From Hydractinia symbiolongicarpus (Eukaryota; Cnidaria; Hydrozoa; Anthoathecata; Hydractiniidae), in the NCBI RefSeq assembly GCF_029227915.1, contig NC_079881.1:8680001-8744000 (forward strand): a stretch of 64,000 bases of DNA, written 5' to 3'. Position 1 is the first letter of the stretch. Each line of letters starts with the position of its first letter. Below the pieces are notes generated by a model that saw only the letters and a program-made list of their open reading frames with translations, did no database searches and was not told where the DNA came from. This document shows, in pieces, positions 1 through 13,000 of this stretch. The position numbers were made by a program, and so were the translations under genes.

Positions 1-3000
1 TTTTCGGTGTACCCAAAGCAGAACAATTAATAACTTTTGATGAAGTGACTACTTCGGAAAGGAATGCTGGCTTTTTGGTGAATTGCAATGGTCTCGATTT
101 TAACTGTATGCTTTGTATGGCTTTACCTGTGATAGCGCAATTACAGGATTCAAAAAGTAAAGAGACATACTAACGATAAAAAAATGCCAACCACACAAGA
201 ATGTAAAATGACAAATTATTACGATTAACCCTCTCTCACCCCTATGTACTTTTTTTATAACGTTTTATGTGCTTATTTGCAAATTTAATAATATTTAATT
301 TGACCAGGCTGTTACTGCATATTTGGGCAACACTTGTCTGGAGTTACGCCAATAAAGCCCTGGAGTTACGCTATTCCAGCATTAGGGAGCCCCAAGTAGC
401 CAAGCAGAAACAGACTTAGCAACCATTAGCATGTGACACAAAAGCATTGGTTGAAACTAAGATACAAATACAACTTTCAGTTCATACCTAAATAATTTTC
501 TGCTTCGCAAACGTAATAGCCTTCATCTTCAACACGCACATTGAAAATTTCTAGCAAACCTTCGTCTGTCTGATGTCGTCCAGCAGGTAGTTTTCCATAT
601 CCTCGTTTCCATGTTATTTTAGATTGTGGGTTTGAAACTACTTTACATTCAGGAAATTTAAAGTTGGAGCGAAGATTTGCATAAATTGGACCATTTGGTA
701 GATGTATAATAGGAGCAGCTGTAAAAGAGTAACAAGTTGAAAAATTTTAAATACACTCGTAAATGTCTTGAAGTGCAGTTTTGATGACAACAATTTTGTT
801 ATAAAAAGAAATTTGTACAACACTTACCATGCACAGTAAGGTAACCAGTAGCATTTGCATCTCCTAAGATACTCTCAGCGATACAGGTGACGTTGCCACG
901 ATCATCCCACGTGATGTTTTTGACATGTAAATATGATGAAATAAACGATTCGTGAGGATCAGTCTCAATGGTCACATTTGTGTTTGTGAAATGGTGCTCC
1001 CATCTTACAGCCGGTATAGGGTTTCCAAAGAATTGACATTTTAGAATTTTGTCATCACTTTCATTGGCTACAGGATACAAATCTTTTTCTTGGAGTCTTG
1101 GAAAAAACAAGCCAAGTCCTCTTTCTCCTTCTTTACCTGGTGGTCCTGGAGGACCTGGTGGACCTGACGGACCCTAAAAATCAATCCGTTGTTAAGTCTT
1201 GGAATATGATACATTGCAAAAATAAATTGAATTATACATTATCCAAATACTGTACCAAGGCATTTTGTTACTAATTTGCATGTTTCTTCTTCAGTTGCTG
1301 CAATGAGCTGTGTTATGATTTGGCATAGACAGGCAAAGCGCATAAAATTTGTATGAGGTTATTTTTAAAGTTATTGTCATTTAAATCTCTTGTACTAAAG
1401 ATTACGATTTTGTTTTTGTATTGGTTAATATGTCACCTCTTTTTTCCTCTATCTTACTCATGTTTCGCATCCTTACAAAAATGTATATGAATAAACTCTA
1501 ATTTTGAGCAATGTTTCATCTTTTTAAAATTCGCTTCATGTTCATGAAGTGGCATTAAAATCTCTCGAAGTAATTTGATAAAAACTATGTGAAGACAATG
1601 TATAAAATTACCATCGGTCCAGGTTGGCTTGTGCCTATAAGAAAGAAAATACAACGTTAAAACAACGAGGACGTTGATATTTTAATGCACTTTAAATGCA
1701 CACTAATCATTTAAATGCACATTAGCAAAATTTAGCATAAGTTAAGTAAGCCACGTCACACAAAATCTCTTACTTCATTCAAGCTGCAGAGCTATAATTT
1801 TAGCTTTTATCAGCATCAGCATGTTAAACAATTTTAAGGCGGGTTTAAACTATCTTACTAGCACAGAGACTTAACCCTTAGAGTAGCTATGTACCTATTT
1901 TTAAAAAGATCTATCTAGAAAAAGATCTATCTAGAAAAATAACTAACTTTCCACAATTGCAATATTTGGACAAGGAAAAGACTTAAACGGTTCATATGTT
2001 TGGAACAGTTGTGTAGACCAATTTAACCTCTCTCTAAAACATGTGGAGCACTTTCAATAATAACGTAACTTTTGGAAGGCAATATTACATGTCGCCTAGA
2101 TTTTAATATGCGCTTTGGACAGGTATTCGTTTGTAAGAATCACACTTTCTAATTTTCCTAGAAAATTACACACGTAACATGCAATTTTTTAAACAACCAA
2201 CTTTTTTATTAAAACGGCAATTGATTTTATTGGTATTCTCGTTTTTACTGTCTTTTGTTATTTTACTTCCTCAAGTTGCTGTAGTAGACATATCGCACTA
2301 TAAAGTGGGGAAGCCTTCTTTTTAAGATTTGTTGTGATTGGGTAATCTACACGAAATATATGCTATATTTTGGTTTCTACCAAGAAACGAGTATAATTTT
2401 TACTTATTTTTCAATTTTACAGTGCAAAAAGCTCATATTTTTTCCCTGATTGGTTAAAAACTCGCTGAGTAAAGTTTATTGTTTTCTTGAAAAACGAGAA
2501 CTTGTCGGTAAATTTGTTCCATAATTTTCTCCTTATAAAAAAACAAAAGTTATTTTTACAAAACAAACTAACAATCAATCATAAATATTTACAGTTCAAT
2601 TATCCTTTTGTTTTAACATCGGCATTAAAGAGAAGTGCGCTCTTAACCGTACATATTTTTTGTTTAACTATGACTTTAGGTTAGTGAGGTTATATGTATA
2701 GCGCGTTGAAGGAGTTTTTTGTTTAATTCGATTGTTTAACTCAACTTCAATTAATTTGTATTGATTAAACATAAATATTTTACTTTAAAATTTATTTCCA
2801 TTTAATTTCAATAAGGCGTGACATAAACAAACTTTTTCTTTTTTACTGATACTAAGATGAGTTTTGGTTGTAACAGAACAAGAAAGGTTTTTAGTTAAAA
2901 TAAATGCATATATCTTGACTTACAGTTACATTTCGCCACAGTCTTGCATATTTGTTCCTCTGGAAGCGCAAGAAAGATGTTTTGTACGATCTTGGTTAGT

Positions 3001-5471
3001 TCTTCATAGATTGAGTCTATATTTTCTTTTCTCTTGATCATACCAAACAGATTTTCAAGATCAGAAGCACCTGTTGCATTGACATCTCGTCGCCTTCTCA
3101 GCTTTCCATATCCATTGCTTTCAGCGTCTGCTGTCAAATAGAAAAGATTATATAAATAGGTCAGTAAGTTCTTTCATCCCTGAAGATTCAATCCTAACGG
3201 CTGTCTATTCTTCTCCTCCGACGGTAACTATGCCAACATTACCCGCTCAAAAGACGTAAAGCATTGCTTTAACTTATTTAACATTCACTTGCCACACAAG
3301 CCAATTGGGGTCAGTAGATGGCTCTAATAGGGCAGACAGCATTACATTTAAGATGCGCCAGAATGGAAACTGGAACCTAAAGCCTTTGCCCCAAGCTTAA
3401 ACTTTTAGGATTATAAGTTAAATGTGCTACCAATACACCATCTCTACCGCTAGACTGAATAAAAATCTATAAAAAAAACTAAAATTACTTTTATCTCTGC
3501 TATGGTTCTGTTGCCGGCTTATTAGTTCTAATTCAACTTATCATAATGGTGGAAATGCTTTGCAAAGGCTAGGATAAATTGCAGGATAAAAGAAATGTTA
3601 AGGTTGCCTTTATGTTTAAGAAGATTACAGCATTATTGCAGTTTTTAAGCTAGACAAACTTTTACAACGTTTGGGTATTTAAAGCACAGGAAAAATATCT
3701 TTGTTGTCAAATGTTGCAGAGAATTAAAGTTAAATAATATGCAAAATAATAAAATAACCAACTTTAGTGTACAACACGTAAAAAAGGTGCTAGTTGCTCT
3801 TTTAGCGATTTTTACTTATTGAAAAAACGTTATATTGCACGTTGAAATTATTCGTGGTTCGTTAAGTACTCTAAGCTAAAACGAGAAACAAGCGAGCAAC
3901 TAGAAAGAGGACCCAGTTTTTTTACCACTTAAATATTGGAATAGATAACGTGGGGGAAATTTACGCAACTGTATTTTCTGCGATTAGAATATTGGCCGCA
4001 CTTTTTGACTGATTACGTCTTTTGTTGTTTGGTCATTATTAGAAAATCATTTCTTCTTTATTGTTTTGTGGGTGAAAAGTCTCACTTACCCGAACAGATA
4101 TTTAGAATATTGCTAAATAAGTAAAAATAGTATATTATTTACAAAGCTTAGTGTGTTGTTTTTTTATGACAATGATACTTGTCAAACCGGAAGAACACCC
4201 TCCTTTTTTAACAATAACTTTACCCTTTGTTTAACTTTCTTTCAAGTGATTTGACAAAGGTTTTAATTTAGTATAACGAAATTATAAAATTATACTTATT
4301 ATATATAACTCTAAGTGAAATTCTTTTTATATCTAATTTTGGTCTAAAATATTACTTTGACTTTAAAATATTTTTAGAGTCATCTTTCTTGAAGCTAGTA
4401 ACATAGCATTTTTTAACAAATACAGCTCCCAGTGTTGTCTCTGTTCCTTCCTAGCAAATTCATCATAAAAACGTAATTATTTATAAGCAGGTTGTCTAGA
4501 CGTCTATGTGGTTCTAAAATGTGTATAATTTCTTGCACCTTGACCTTTTGAGTGGTCCGTTTAATACACGCAATTCTGCGGAAATTGCGGGGATTTTGAT
4601 TATTGAATCGTTTCGTAGCCCCTTTAACAGGTTGTCTATCGTCTTGTAATTAAGTGATATAATTTCTAGTACCTTGACCTTGTTGATCGGTCAGGTTATT
4701 ACACAATGTTATTTTAATGCGTGAGGATGGAGAGTAACATCAATGGCGGAGATCTTTCTTGTACCGCTTTGTAGCTCCTTTAAAAAACGGATGAACTGCT
4801 TGTAATTTAAAATTATGGGGTTCCTTATACAAATTGACGTGTAGAGTTATGGTTTACCGTCTGGATTAGAAAAGGTATTCGTATTATGATTGTACCTGCT
4901 ACGCACAAAATGTTCCAACGAAGTATTATATTCATTATAGTAAATATTTTCACGAACGCGAACGCATATTTTGACCAATAACAGAAGTAAATTTACGGAG
5001 CAAAGCTCCCTAATTTTGTCTGTCATGGCGACAATGCTCGGGTTAGCTTTCCCTCGAGAACTGTTAGTTGAAAAAATATAAAGGTTTAACAGCTAACATG
5101 ACACTTTTATGAACCCGGTAATCTTAATTTTTTGATACTTCTATTTAAAATAATTTTGTGTAAAAAAAAAAAAAATATGTATCAAATAATCTCTATCCAC
5201 CTAAGGGTCCATGTCAGTAAAATATACTTTATCAAGCGACAGGGCCATGAACGTCGGATATCAGTAAACAAGTTATTGATATAAAATCCATTTCTTTCCA
5301 AACAATATTTTATATTGTTTAAAAGAAAAAATTTAAAAAAACTAAATAAAGTATATTCCTACCCAAATTTCCATGACTTTTTGAATCCTCAAATCGAACG
5401 CAGTTTAAAGTTGATAAACAATTTGTCAAGAAAATGAACGCATAAATTAAACCTTGAATTTTTATCTCCAT
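1..5471 (-). CDS. Collagen-like plus Ig-domain protein, 5' part (continues past left edge)
   Basis: Read on the minus strand as six coding exons: 5471-5363, 3130-2924, 1634-1612, 1173-828, 718-488 and 126 to the window edge. All junctions are GT-AG and the phases fit (1,1,0,1,1). Exon 1 gives a start Met and a hydrophobic signal peptide (MEIKIQGLIYAFIFLTNC). Exon 2 is a charged stretch with an RRRR run, possibly a furin-type site, and ends in CNC. Exons 3 and 4 form a collagen-like run (GPM GPS GPP GPP GPP GKE GER). Exon 4 then holds Ig domain 1 (Cys in KCQFF, VRWEHH, then NVTCIAES). Exon 5 holds Ig domain 2 (ITWKRG; YYVCEAENYLG). Exon 6 starts Ig domain 3 (VINCSALGTPK), cut by the edge. Such proteins act in the extracellular matrix or as adhesion molecules; the ligand is unknown. 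Exon 3 is only 23 bp and is the least certain. The start exon could be replaced by one further upstream. Confidence 0.75.
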
Positions 5472-8400
5472 GTTGAGATATGAACTTGTCTTTCTCGCCA
5501 AGAGAATGACAATCAGGAAAGTAGACCTATTTATATTTTGCTCATCTGGACAATTGAAAAGAATTCTTAGAAATGTTTTGTTTTTAAAAAAAGATGTTTG
5601 TTTACCTTTCATGACGTTGAGTTTTTTATAAGCATTGACTAACCTTCAGTAACTTATTGAAGCGATTGTAAACAAACTGATTCTTCGCCTTACTGGTTGT
5701 TTTACTCGTGATAGCCGTAGAAGAAGTAATACCTTACATAATGATGTCATTACCAAAGACGAGAGACTTAGCTGACTTGCATGACCGCTTTTTAGCTTGT
5801 AATGTATAAATTCTATCTCGGTTAGGTGTATTGGGTATAACAATATAAACATTAAACAACGCAGAACACTGAAGAATTTCATGACAAAAAAATACAATTC
5901 GAGAGCATTAAAAAACCCACCTCGCCTAGGTTAGGAGTGCTTGGTAGAATGTGTTGAATGTAAAAAATCATTCTGCATTGCCGGGATTCCAGCAAATTTT
6001 ATTGACTTATCGGCAAAGGTGAGCTGGCTCGCTTTTGGTACAAACACGTTCCGTTTTTATTTGAAATTTAATAGAGTAGCTAAAATGTCGGCTAGCCGAG
6101 CCAGCCCCGTGCATTGCTTTTGATTAAACATTCGGGGTTTGCAGCCATTGTCCTTTACGTTAGGGAAGCGTTTTCTTATCAGAGATTTTAAATTTGTAAA
6201 TGAGTCTTGTTTAAACCGAATTTGAAAAAAATATAGACAAGTTTCGACGTAATACAATATATTTATTTGCTTTTAGAATTATCCATTTGCATGTACATAC
6301 ATTGGACCAATAATTACGCTCTTTATTAGCCGGCAATGGCTTTTTGGGCCACTATAATCATGGCTAAAAATATTAATTATCTGAGCAGTAGTTTAGAATC
6401 TTGTATCGACCAAGGAAATGTTTTACTTAGAGAGTTATTAAGAATACGTAACATTCACTCCAAATTCTATAACTTGTGCATTTACTGTTTGTGTGTGTAT
6501 TCTGGTGTATTTAAAAGGCGTGTAATGTCACTCAGCAAAAGCGAAAAACTTGACTCCTTAGATAATCTTCGGGTTAATATCACTTTCTGGTGTGCCGATT
6601 TTGATGATTATTGCAAAAAATAATTTTAAATTAGTTCGAGTTTTAATTGTTCAGATGCTATGGTTTGATCTACTCTATCTTATTGGTAAAAAATCGGCAA
6701 CAAGTGACCAAATTTTGGCTGAGTGACTATGATTTTACGCCGACCAACAATTTTTATCTCTACCTAAAACACGTGGAAAATAAAAACTGTAAAAAAAAGA
6801 AGACAACATTTTGTGAAGAACATTATTTCGCGTTTCTCTAAATATTATCTAGTTGCACATCATCGGTTGTGTAGGTTCTAAAGAAAGTTTTTAAATAATG
6901 TTTCACGTTAGCGTAGCAGAGAAAAACAGAGCCGAGGCAAAAGTTGAAGATCAAAGCAGAAAAATTTTTAAATGAAATAAAAATAAATTTTTCATTGTCC
7001 TCTTGTGTTTTAATAAAAGAAAAAAGGATAGAAAATAAAAACTTTTGTGGTCATTTTCGATCTGGAAATTAGTCGGCAAAAAGTTACTAAATTTTTTGCC
7101 GACTTTTATTTTTTGGTTTCTTTTTATCCTATTTTTTACCGTTTTTTTAGAATTTCTTTTGTTGCATGTACATTATCTGCAATCAGTTTATTCTGTCCAT
7201 CCTTTGTTCGTAATTACCGCCATTTTGATGTTATGAATATGTTATTTTCATACCTACAAAATCAGTTTTAAGTTTTATACTTGATTTACGATGGCCCTGA
7301 GGCATCACTTCTCTTATTGACATATAGTTGACATCAGACATGTTTTTGATGTAAACGTGCACCTAGTTTCTTCCACAAGAGATCATTTTAAGGTTTTGTC
7401 ACTTCTCTTTCTTAAAGATTCTTTAAAGAATACCAACAACATTTAATTTCACTTTAACGTTTTGTAGTTTTCATTCACCACATTTATTCCTTCTTTTATG
7501 ACCGTTTTCCATAATAGATTCAACAGTATCGAAATCTTTGACAACACAAAACAGTGTTGTGGGGGTTACGGTTACGTCAATTCCTTTTGTTAAATTTACA
7601 CGTTCCCACTTAACATGTACATTTATAAGTTTTCCTTCCCATCCTTTGTTGTATCGGAGCCACTTGTGTGAATACGTTTCAACAGACACCCAGGTTAAGA
7701 TTCTATTTGCTTTTTTCTTTCTCTGGTGTTTTTTTTTTATGTAGTTCGTATTGAAAATATCTTTTAACGATTCTTTCCATCGTATGATTATGTAATCCAT
7801 TTATCCATTTTATGGTTATGTAAATCTTGGTAAAAAGAAAAGAGAGCAGCAATTGAAGCTAGCTAGCTACTTATCTGAACCAGGGTATAAAATTATACAA
7901 CGTTATATTTTTATAATTTTTAGCAACTACAGGCAGTTGTGTATACTTTTAATAGATGACTTGCCAATGCTCTCAAAAACGTAAAAAGTTTGCGGTTTTT
8001 TGCACATGCGCAGGTATTTTTGTAGGGGGAAAATATAAACAACAGACCACGGTAATCATACAAATCTATCAAAAATAATTAATTCCAATTTCTTTTTTTA
8101 TATTATGTTTCCAAAAAAATCTTTAAACTCCTTTAAAAACCATTTTGCTTTAACCTACAAAAAAGTATGCAGATGCCCATTGTTCTTAAACATTTCAATA
8201 TATTCAACGTTTTTCAATTGTATAGAATAAAATAAAAATAGAATAAAATTTGAGATAATATATTTTTTGATATGATTACAACAAAACAGTCATTTAGCCC
8301 CATGTAAACATAAAGTACATAAAGTAGTAAAATTCAACAAATTCAAAATTTATTAGGTTCGTTTCATACTTTTAATAGAAAAAATTAAGAAACTAAAGTT

Positions 8401-9946
8401 TTCTTTTAAAAATTTTGATAAAAATTCAGACTCTTTTAAAACTAAAAAATGTTGGCGCCGTTTATGATACAAATGTGTTCAAAAAGTTGTTCCCATAAAG
8501 AGAAAACAGCCAGGTTCAGTCTGAATGAATACAAATTCTTATATTTTCCCAATCAATCTTCGATGATTGTTCTGGGTGCTTATTTTAACTTTTGTTTTTA
8601 TTTAACTTTCTGTCCCCTTATTAAGTTAAAAATATATTGTATAAAGCGAGTAAGTTCATCTTTTGTGTGCGTATGTAGACGTTTTTCTCTGCCTGCAATG
8701 TTTTCTTTTCGCGCTTGGTTGACATTTTTAATATGACCCAATCATCTTCTCTTCTTTTGTGTCGCCTTTTTACCTAAAATGGTATCGAAACAGACCGTTT
8801 CCAAATCTTTCTTTATACGTAGGTGGGTATTTTAAACGCGAGCTCGTTAGGCTCAAATACAATACACAAATAAGTTTAAGGTAATAATAATAGGTAATAA
8901 TAGCTAGTTTCGAAAAGTTTAAAAAAGCATTCAGTAATAAACAAACTTAGAGAAACGCATAGCAGCTCTTTTTATACATGCAAGAAAATACAATTATTTT
9001 CTGTTAGGGTTAATTGGATTGACTTAATTTTCTTTGAATTGCTGAAGTGTCATTTATTTTAGTTGCACGGCTTTATAACAAACTTATCTTGTTGTGTTGT
9101 TACTCATAGTAAAATATATAACCCATTTATGACTTATGGAATTAAAACTTAGCATAATGCTTTGAAGAAATTAAACAGTTAAGGTTTCTTTCAGTCTATA
9201 CCTTTGAGCTATACGTAATCTTTAAGTTTCTGCTTTGAACTTCTTTACGTCATTATTGATGTGCGGCCCAACATAAAACGAATCCACTAAAGTAAAAAAA
9301 TTCTTCGGGGCAAAACACTAAGTTCACAATGAAAAGACAACATTCAGGAACTAACTTTTGCGTGATTTTATACACTAGGTTAAGCAAATATAAAAAAATT
9401 TTGGAGTTAACTTTTTCTGCAATTGTACAAAATTGCGTATAATATATATTGCAGCAGTAGAAACACCAAAAACCAAACTTTGCTATTCTGCTTTTTTCTT
9501 TCTCTTCTCTTCTTTCTTCCTCTCTTAAAATCTCTTTTCTTCTAAGCACTCTTACTCAAGACAACCCTCTGTTACCAAATGTAGCTGCAGAAAATATATA
9601 TGACAAAATAAATTAATTCTTGTTTTACTGTCACATTTGCGTATACTACTCGTGTTCAAAAACCTTTTAAACTATTTATACAACATTACCGTATATGAAC
9701 TAAAAGTTAAAGAAGATTCTAGATGGATAATATATTGCATAAATAAAAAAATATAAATACAAAACAAAAAGAAAAATACATTCTTCTTCAATTAGAATGA
9801 TCACATAGTTTTTAAGGACGTTAAAAAACGAGTATATATGAAAAGAACTATGAAAGAGGCTATTATATATGTGAAACAAAGGGTAAATTAATATATCAAT
9901 AGAAAAATTGTAGGAAGTTTAAAAATCATAAGCTTTGAAAAAGGCA
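5472..9946. other. AT-rich intergenic stretch, no supported gene
   Basis: This lies between the divergent collagen/Ig gene and R1. The open frames here (for example 6336-6623 +, 7471-7800 -, 8449-8736 +) show no domain, signal peptide or splice-supported structure. A short palindrome sits at 7071-7104 and a GAGCCAG-type foldback at about 6010-6110. From about 9360 onward the sequence is the start of the unit duplicated upstream of R2. Confidence 0.6.
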
Positions 9947-9953
9947 TATAGAG
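9947..9953 (+). promoter_or_regulatory. TATA-like box of R1
   Basis: TATAGAG lies 75 bp before the R1 start codon. The R2 copy has TATAAAG at exactly the same distance, which supports a core promoter inherited with the duplication. Confidence 0.45.
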
Positions 9954-10021
9954 TAATGCCGTTGTAAAGCAAAACGAGAGAAACATATCATCGAAAGTAG
10001 TGTGAAGACTAAGAAGTAAAC

Positions 10022-13000
10022 ATGACTAGTTTTATTCCGTTGCTTTTTTGTATATTGCTGGAAGTTTCAAATGGTTTGGAGTATGAAGTAGTAAGGTCAA
10101 ACATTAATACTGATGAAATCACTGATAAAATCACTTTTAAAACAAACAATGAGGATATCTGTATCAAACATGGGGCAATTAATTTAACAAAAACAGATGA
10201 CAGAGTGACTTGCGCGTGCCCACGGAAGACGACATTTTATAGCATGCATACCGAGTCACCTGCTTGTCATCCAACCAATGCACATAATTTAGGAGGTAAT
10301 ATCTATTAACGGGCATTTGCAAATGCCTTCCTACAGTCAACAATCAATAAAACGGTTTTTAGCATGTGGTTAGTAGTATCTTTATTAAGAGGTAATTTTC
10401 CCAGGTGTGTTTTACTATACCAAAAGCCCAAAAATGTTGTGTGCCATAAGTCATAAATTCCGATTTACTTATGCTTATGTGGTGAAGCACCGCTGTACAA
10501 AGCCCTTCCACAAACTACCAGAAGCCCATAAATGTTGTTGTTCATCCCACCCTCAAAAAAAAGAAAAAAAAAATTTCACAATATCTCAGGAGCCTACCAC
10601 ATGCGCAACAAAAGTTATGACTGGCTGAAATAGCCGCAGGCGCCGGTATGGAATTTAACCCTATTCGGGCTGGAGTGGGAGTAAAAGTGCCTCTTACTCT
10701 CATTTTATTAGTGACTAAAGGGAGTAAATAAAGTATATCATAAAGTACCCAGTTGTATGAATTAAATGAATTCATTTAGTTTAAAATTAGTTGAAGGATC
10801 TTTTGTACAACGTCTTGTCTGTTGTTATAATAACTTATCAAATAGCCGGTGATAAAGAGAATATCGAACAAAGCATTTTCTTAGTCACATATCCTTATTA
10901 AAATTTTTGGCATTTTAGAGCCTTCCAGATACTCAGCTTGTCAAAACACTAAATACTACAAGAAGTTTTGGTCAAAAAACGAATATATTTTATTATAAAA
11001 GATGATATTTTTAGGTTGTGGCTGTATTGGAAAGTGCATGTCTTTTATCACAGCTGAGCTGTCAATGAAAAGAGTATTTTTGGAACCAGTAGCGTCGTGT
11101 AGCATAAACACACCAAGATATACAATAAGAAAATGGACAATGAATGGTTGGGAAGTATTTAATAGACCAAATGATTTACTAATCAGATATTCCGTAGAGG
11201 ATAACAAAGGAGTAATGAGATTTCACGTGAGTAAATTATGGTTTTATTATGTTTATTCACGAATTTTCTTATAAAAAACGAATGTAGTTTTTTTAGAAAA
11301 AAATATAGCAAAGCATTGCTGAACCGATTGCCAAATATTACGCAAGAAATATATAAAACGGAGGGAAGTTATGGACGTTTTAGTGAAAAAAAAAACTGTA
11401 GATTTATGACTACCTGAAAAAAAATAATTAAATTTCATATTTATATTATCTTATACACAATTTAATTTTGCTTTGATATCTAACATTTAAGGATTATTGA
11501 ATATACTGAATATTTGTCTAAAACATTACAGTATCCTTAATTAATTAATTAAAGCGCGTTTAAGACTAATATTCAGGTTAATCCTAAATTCGCCTTAGCT
11601 TTAACAATAATACGGCCACCAGAAAATATAAAGCAACATGCAAATCTCTCACAAGAAATTAATATAAAAACGACAGGAAGTCGCGTTATTTCTTTGATGT
11701 TTGCTTTCATATTCTTCAAAAACGCGGAAAAAACCACCTGTTGCTGTAATAATAGCACTAATGTGACCGTCACACAAGTTTCTCTTTGGTGAATATCCTG
11801 AAGTAAACATGAAGATCTTTATGACGTCAAACATACTGTCCTTTTTCTTTTCTTTTTATTTTAGTGGAAAGTTGATGGATTTCAAGTTATACCACACTAC
11901 AGTGGAAACATATTTTTCATTACTGGATTCTGTGGTGTAAAGAAACATTGTTTCTTAGCAAGCTCTCCGGGCACCAAAAAGTGTGAGTACACTCAATTTT
12001 TTCCTTTCAAATTTTGTTTAAAAATTTTGTTTGTTTAAAAAAAACGAAACAGTGTTTCTTTTAAATAGTTCCTTCATAATTTCTGTCAGAGAAATGATAA
12101 GCTTTCAGTGATAAGGCGCAACCGAAAGCAAAAGTTCCCAGGGGAATTATATTGGATTTATATTCGCTTATAAAAGTGTTGTCCTAGAAAGCGATTCCCT
12201 GCGGTTTGAACAAAGAAAATGTGTGGGTTATTTAAACGTCTAGATTTAAAAATACATAAATAAATATATATTGTCATGGTCTGTCTGTAAATGTTCTTTA
12301 AAAGTTTTCCCTTTCTTGTCTTAGTCCTGTATTAAAAAAATCCAAAAGACGAGTTTTATATACCAGCCACGCGATAACAGTAAAATATTACCCTGCTTTG
12401 ATTAAAAAAGCAATTTTGTTAACTGAAATGAAGAAATTAATAAAAATAACAACGCTTGCTAGTGTAAATTTTTTGCGGTATAGAAGATGAGAGAGATGTA
12501 AAATCTACAGTAATAGATCTACAACCTTGATCAAAATATGTCAAGACAAGGCAGCTAATTTCGCAGTTTGCCATCACAAGTAACTGTTTTAATTTTTTCC
12601 TTGACATACCCAATCTTTTAATAGTATAGGAAGAGGCAAGAGTAACAAAATTGGTTTGTATGTGCTTGCAAAGACAAAAATGCACCTTTTTATAAACATC
12701 AAAAAATCTTTGGTAGCCTTATCGTAACCCTTCTTAATAAACACGTTCAATGTAATTGGAACTGGGCTTTCAGTTACTGATATCTTTCTTATCCGGTTAT
12801 TGATTAATGGTTTTATTTTTTGCCTGACAGTCATCAATCCTAGGGTTCCATTTACGCCTAGTTCATGCTCGTAAAAAACCAGACAGGCAGGGTTTTTTGC
12901 TCACCGTCATTATTTCTTACATTTTAGACAACACTCTTGAACAAACTACAACGACAACAACTAGCTCAAATACAATAAAACCATCAACAGCACCAACTAC

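Noticed and set aside
3-173. Plus-strand open frame at the left edge
   Set aside because: The reverse strand of 1-126 reads as the third Ig domain in phase with the preceding exon, so the plus frame is a shadow.
5646-5897. Minus-strand hydrophobic ORF upstream of the collagen/Ig start exon
   Set aside because: No donor linking it in phase to the next exon was found, and the exon at 5471-5363 already supplies a signal peptide.
6336-6623. 95-residue plus-strand ORF
   Set aside because: No domain, no splice context, low-complexity AT-rich composition.
7471-7800. 109-residue minus-strand ORF
   Set aside because: It has some protein-like texture but no recognisable domain and no flanking exons; it does not match the receptor family.
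8449-8736. 95-residue plus-strand ORF
   Set aside because: Random-looking, no family pattern and no neighbours to support it.
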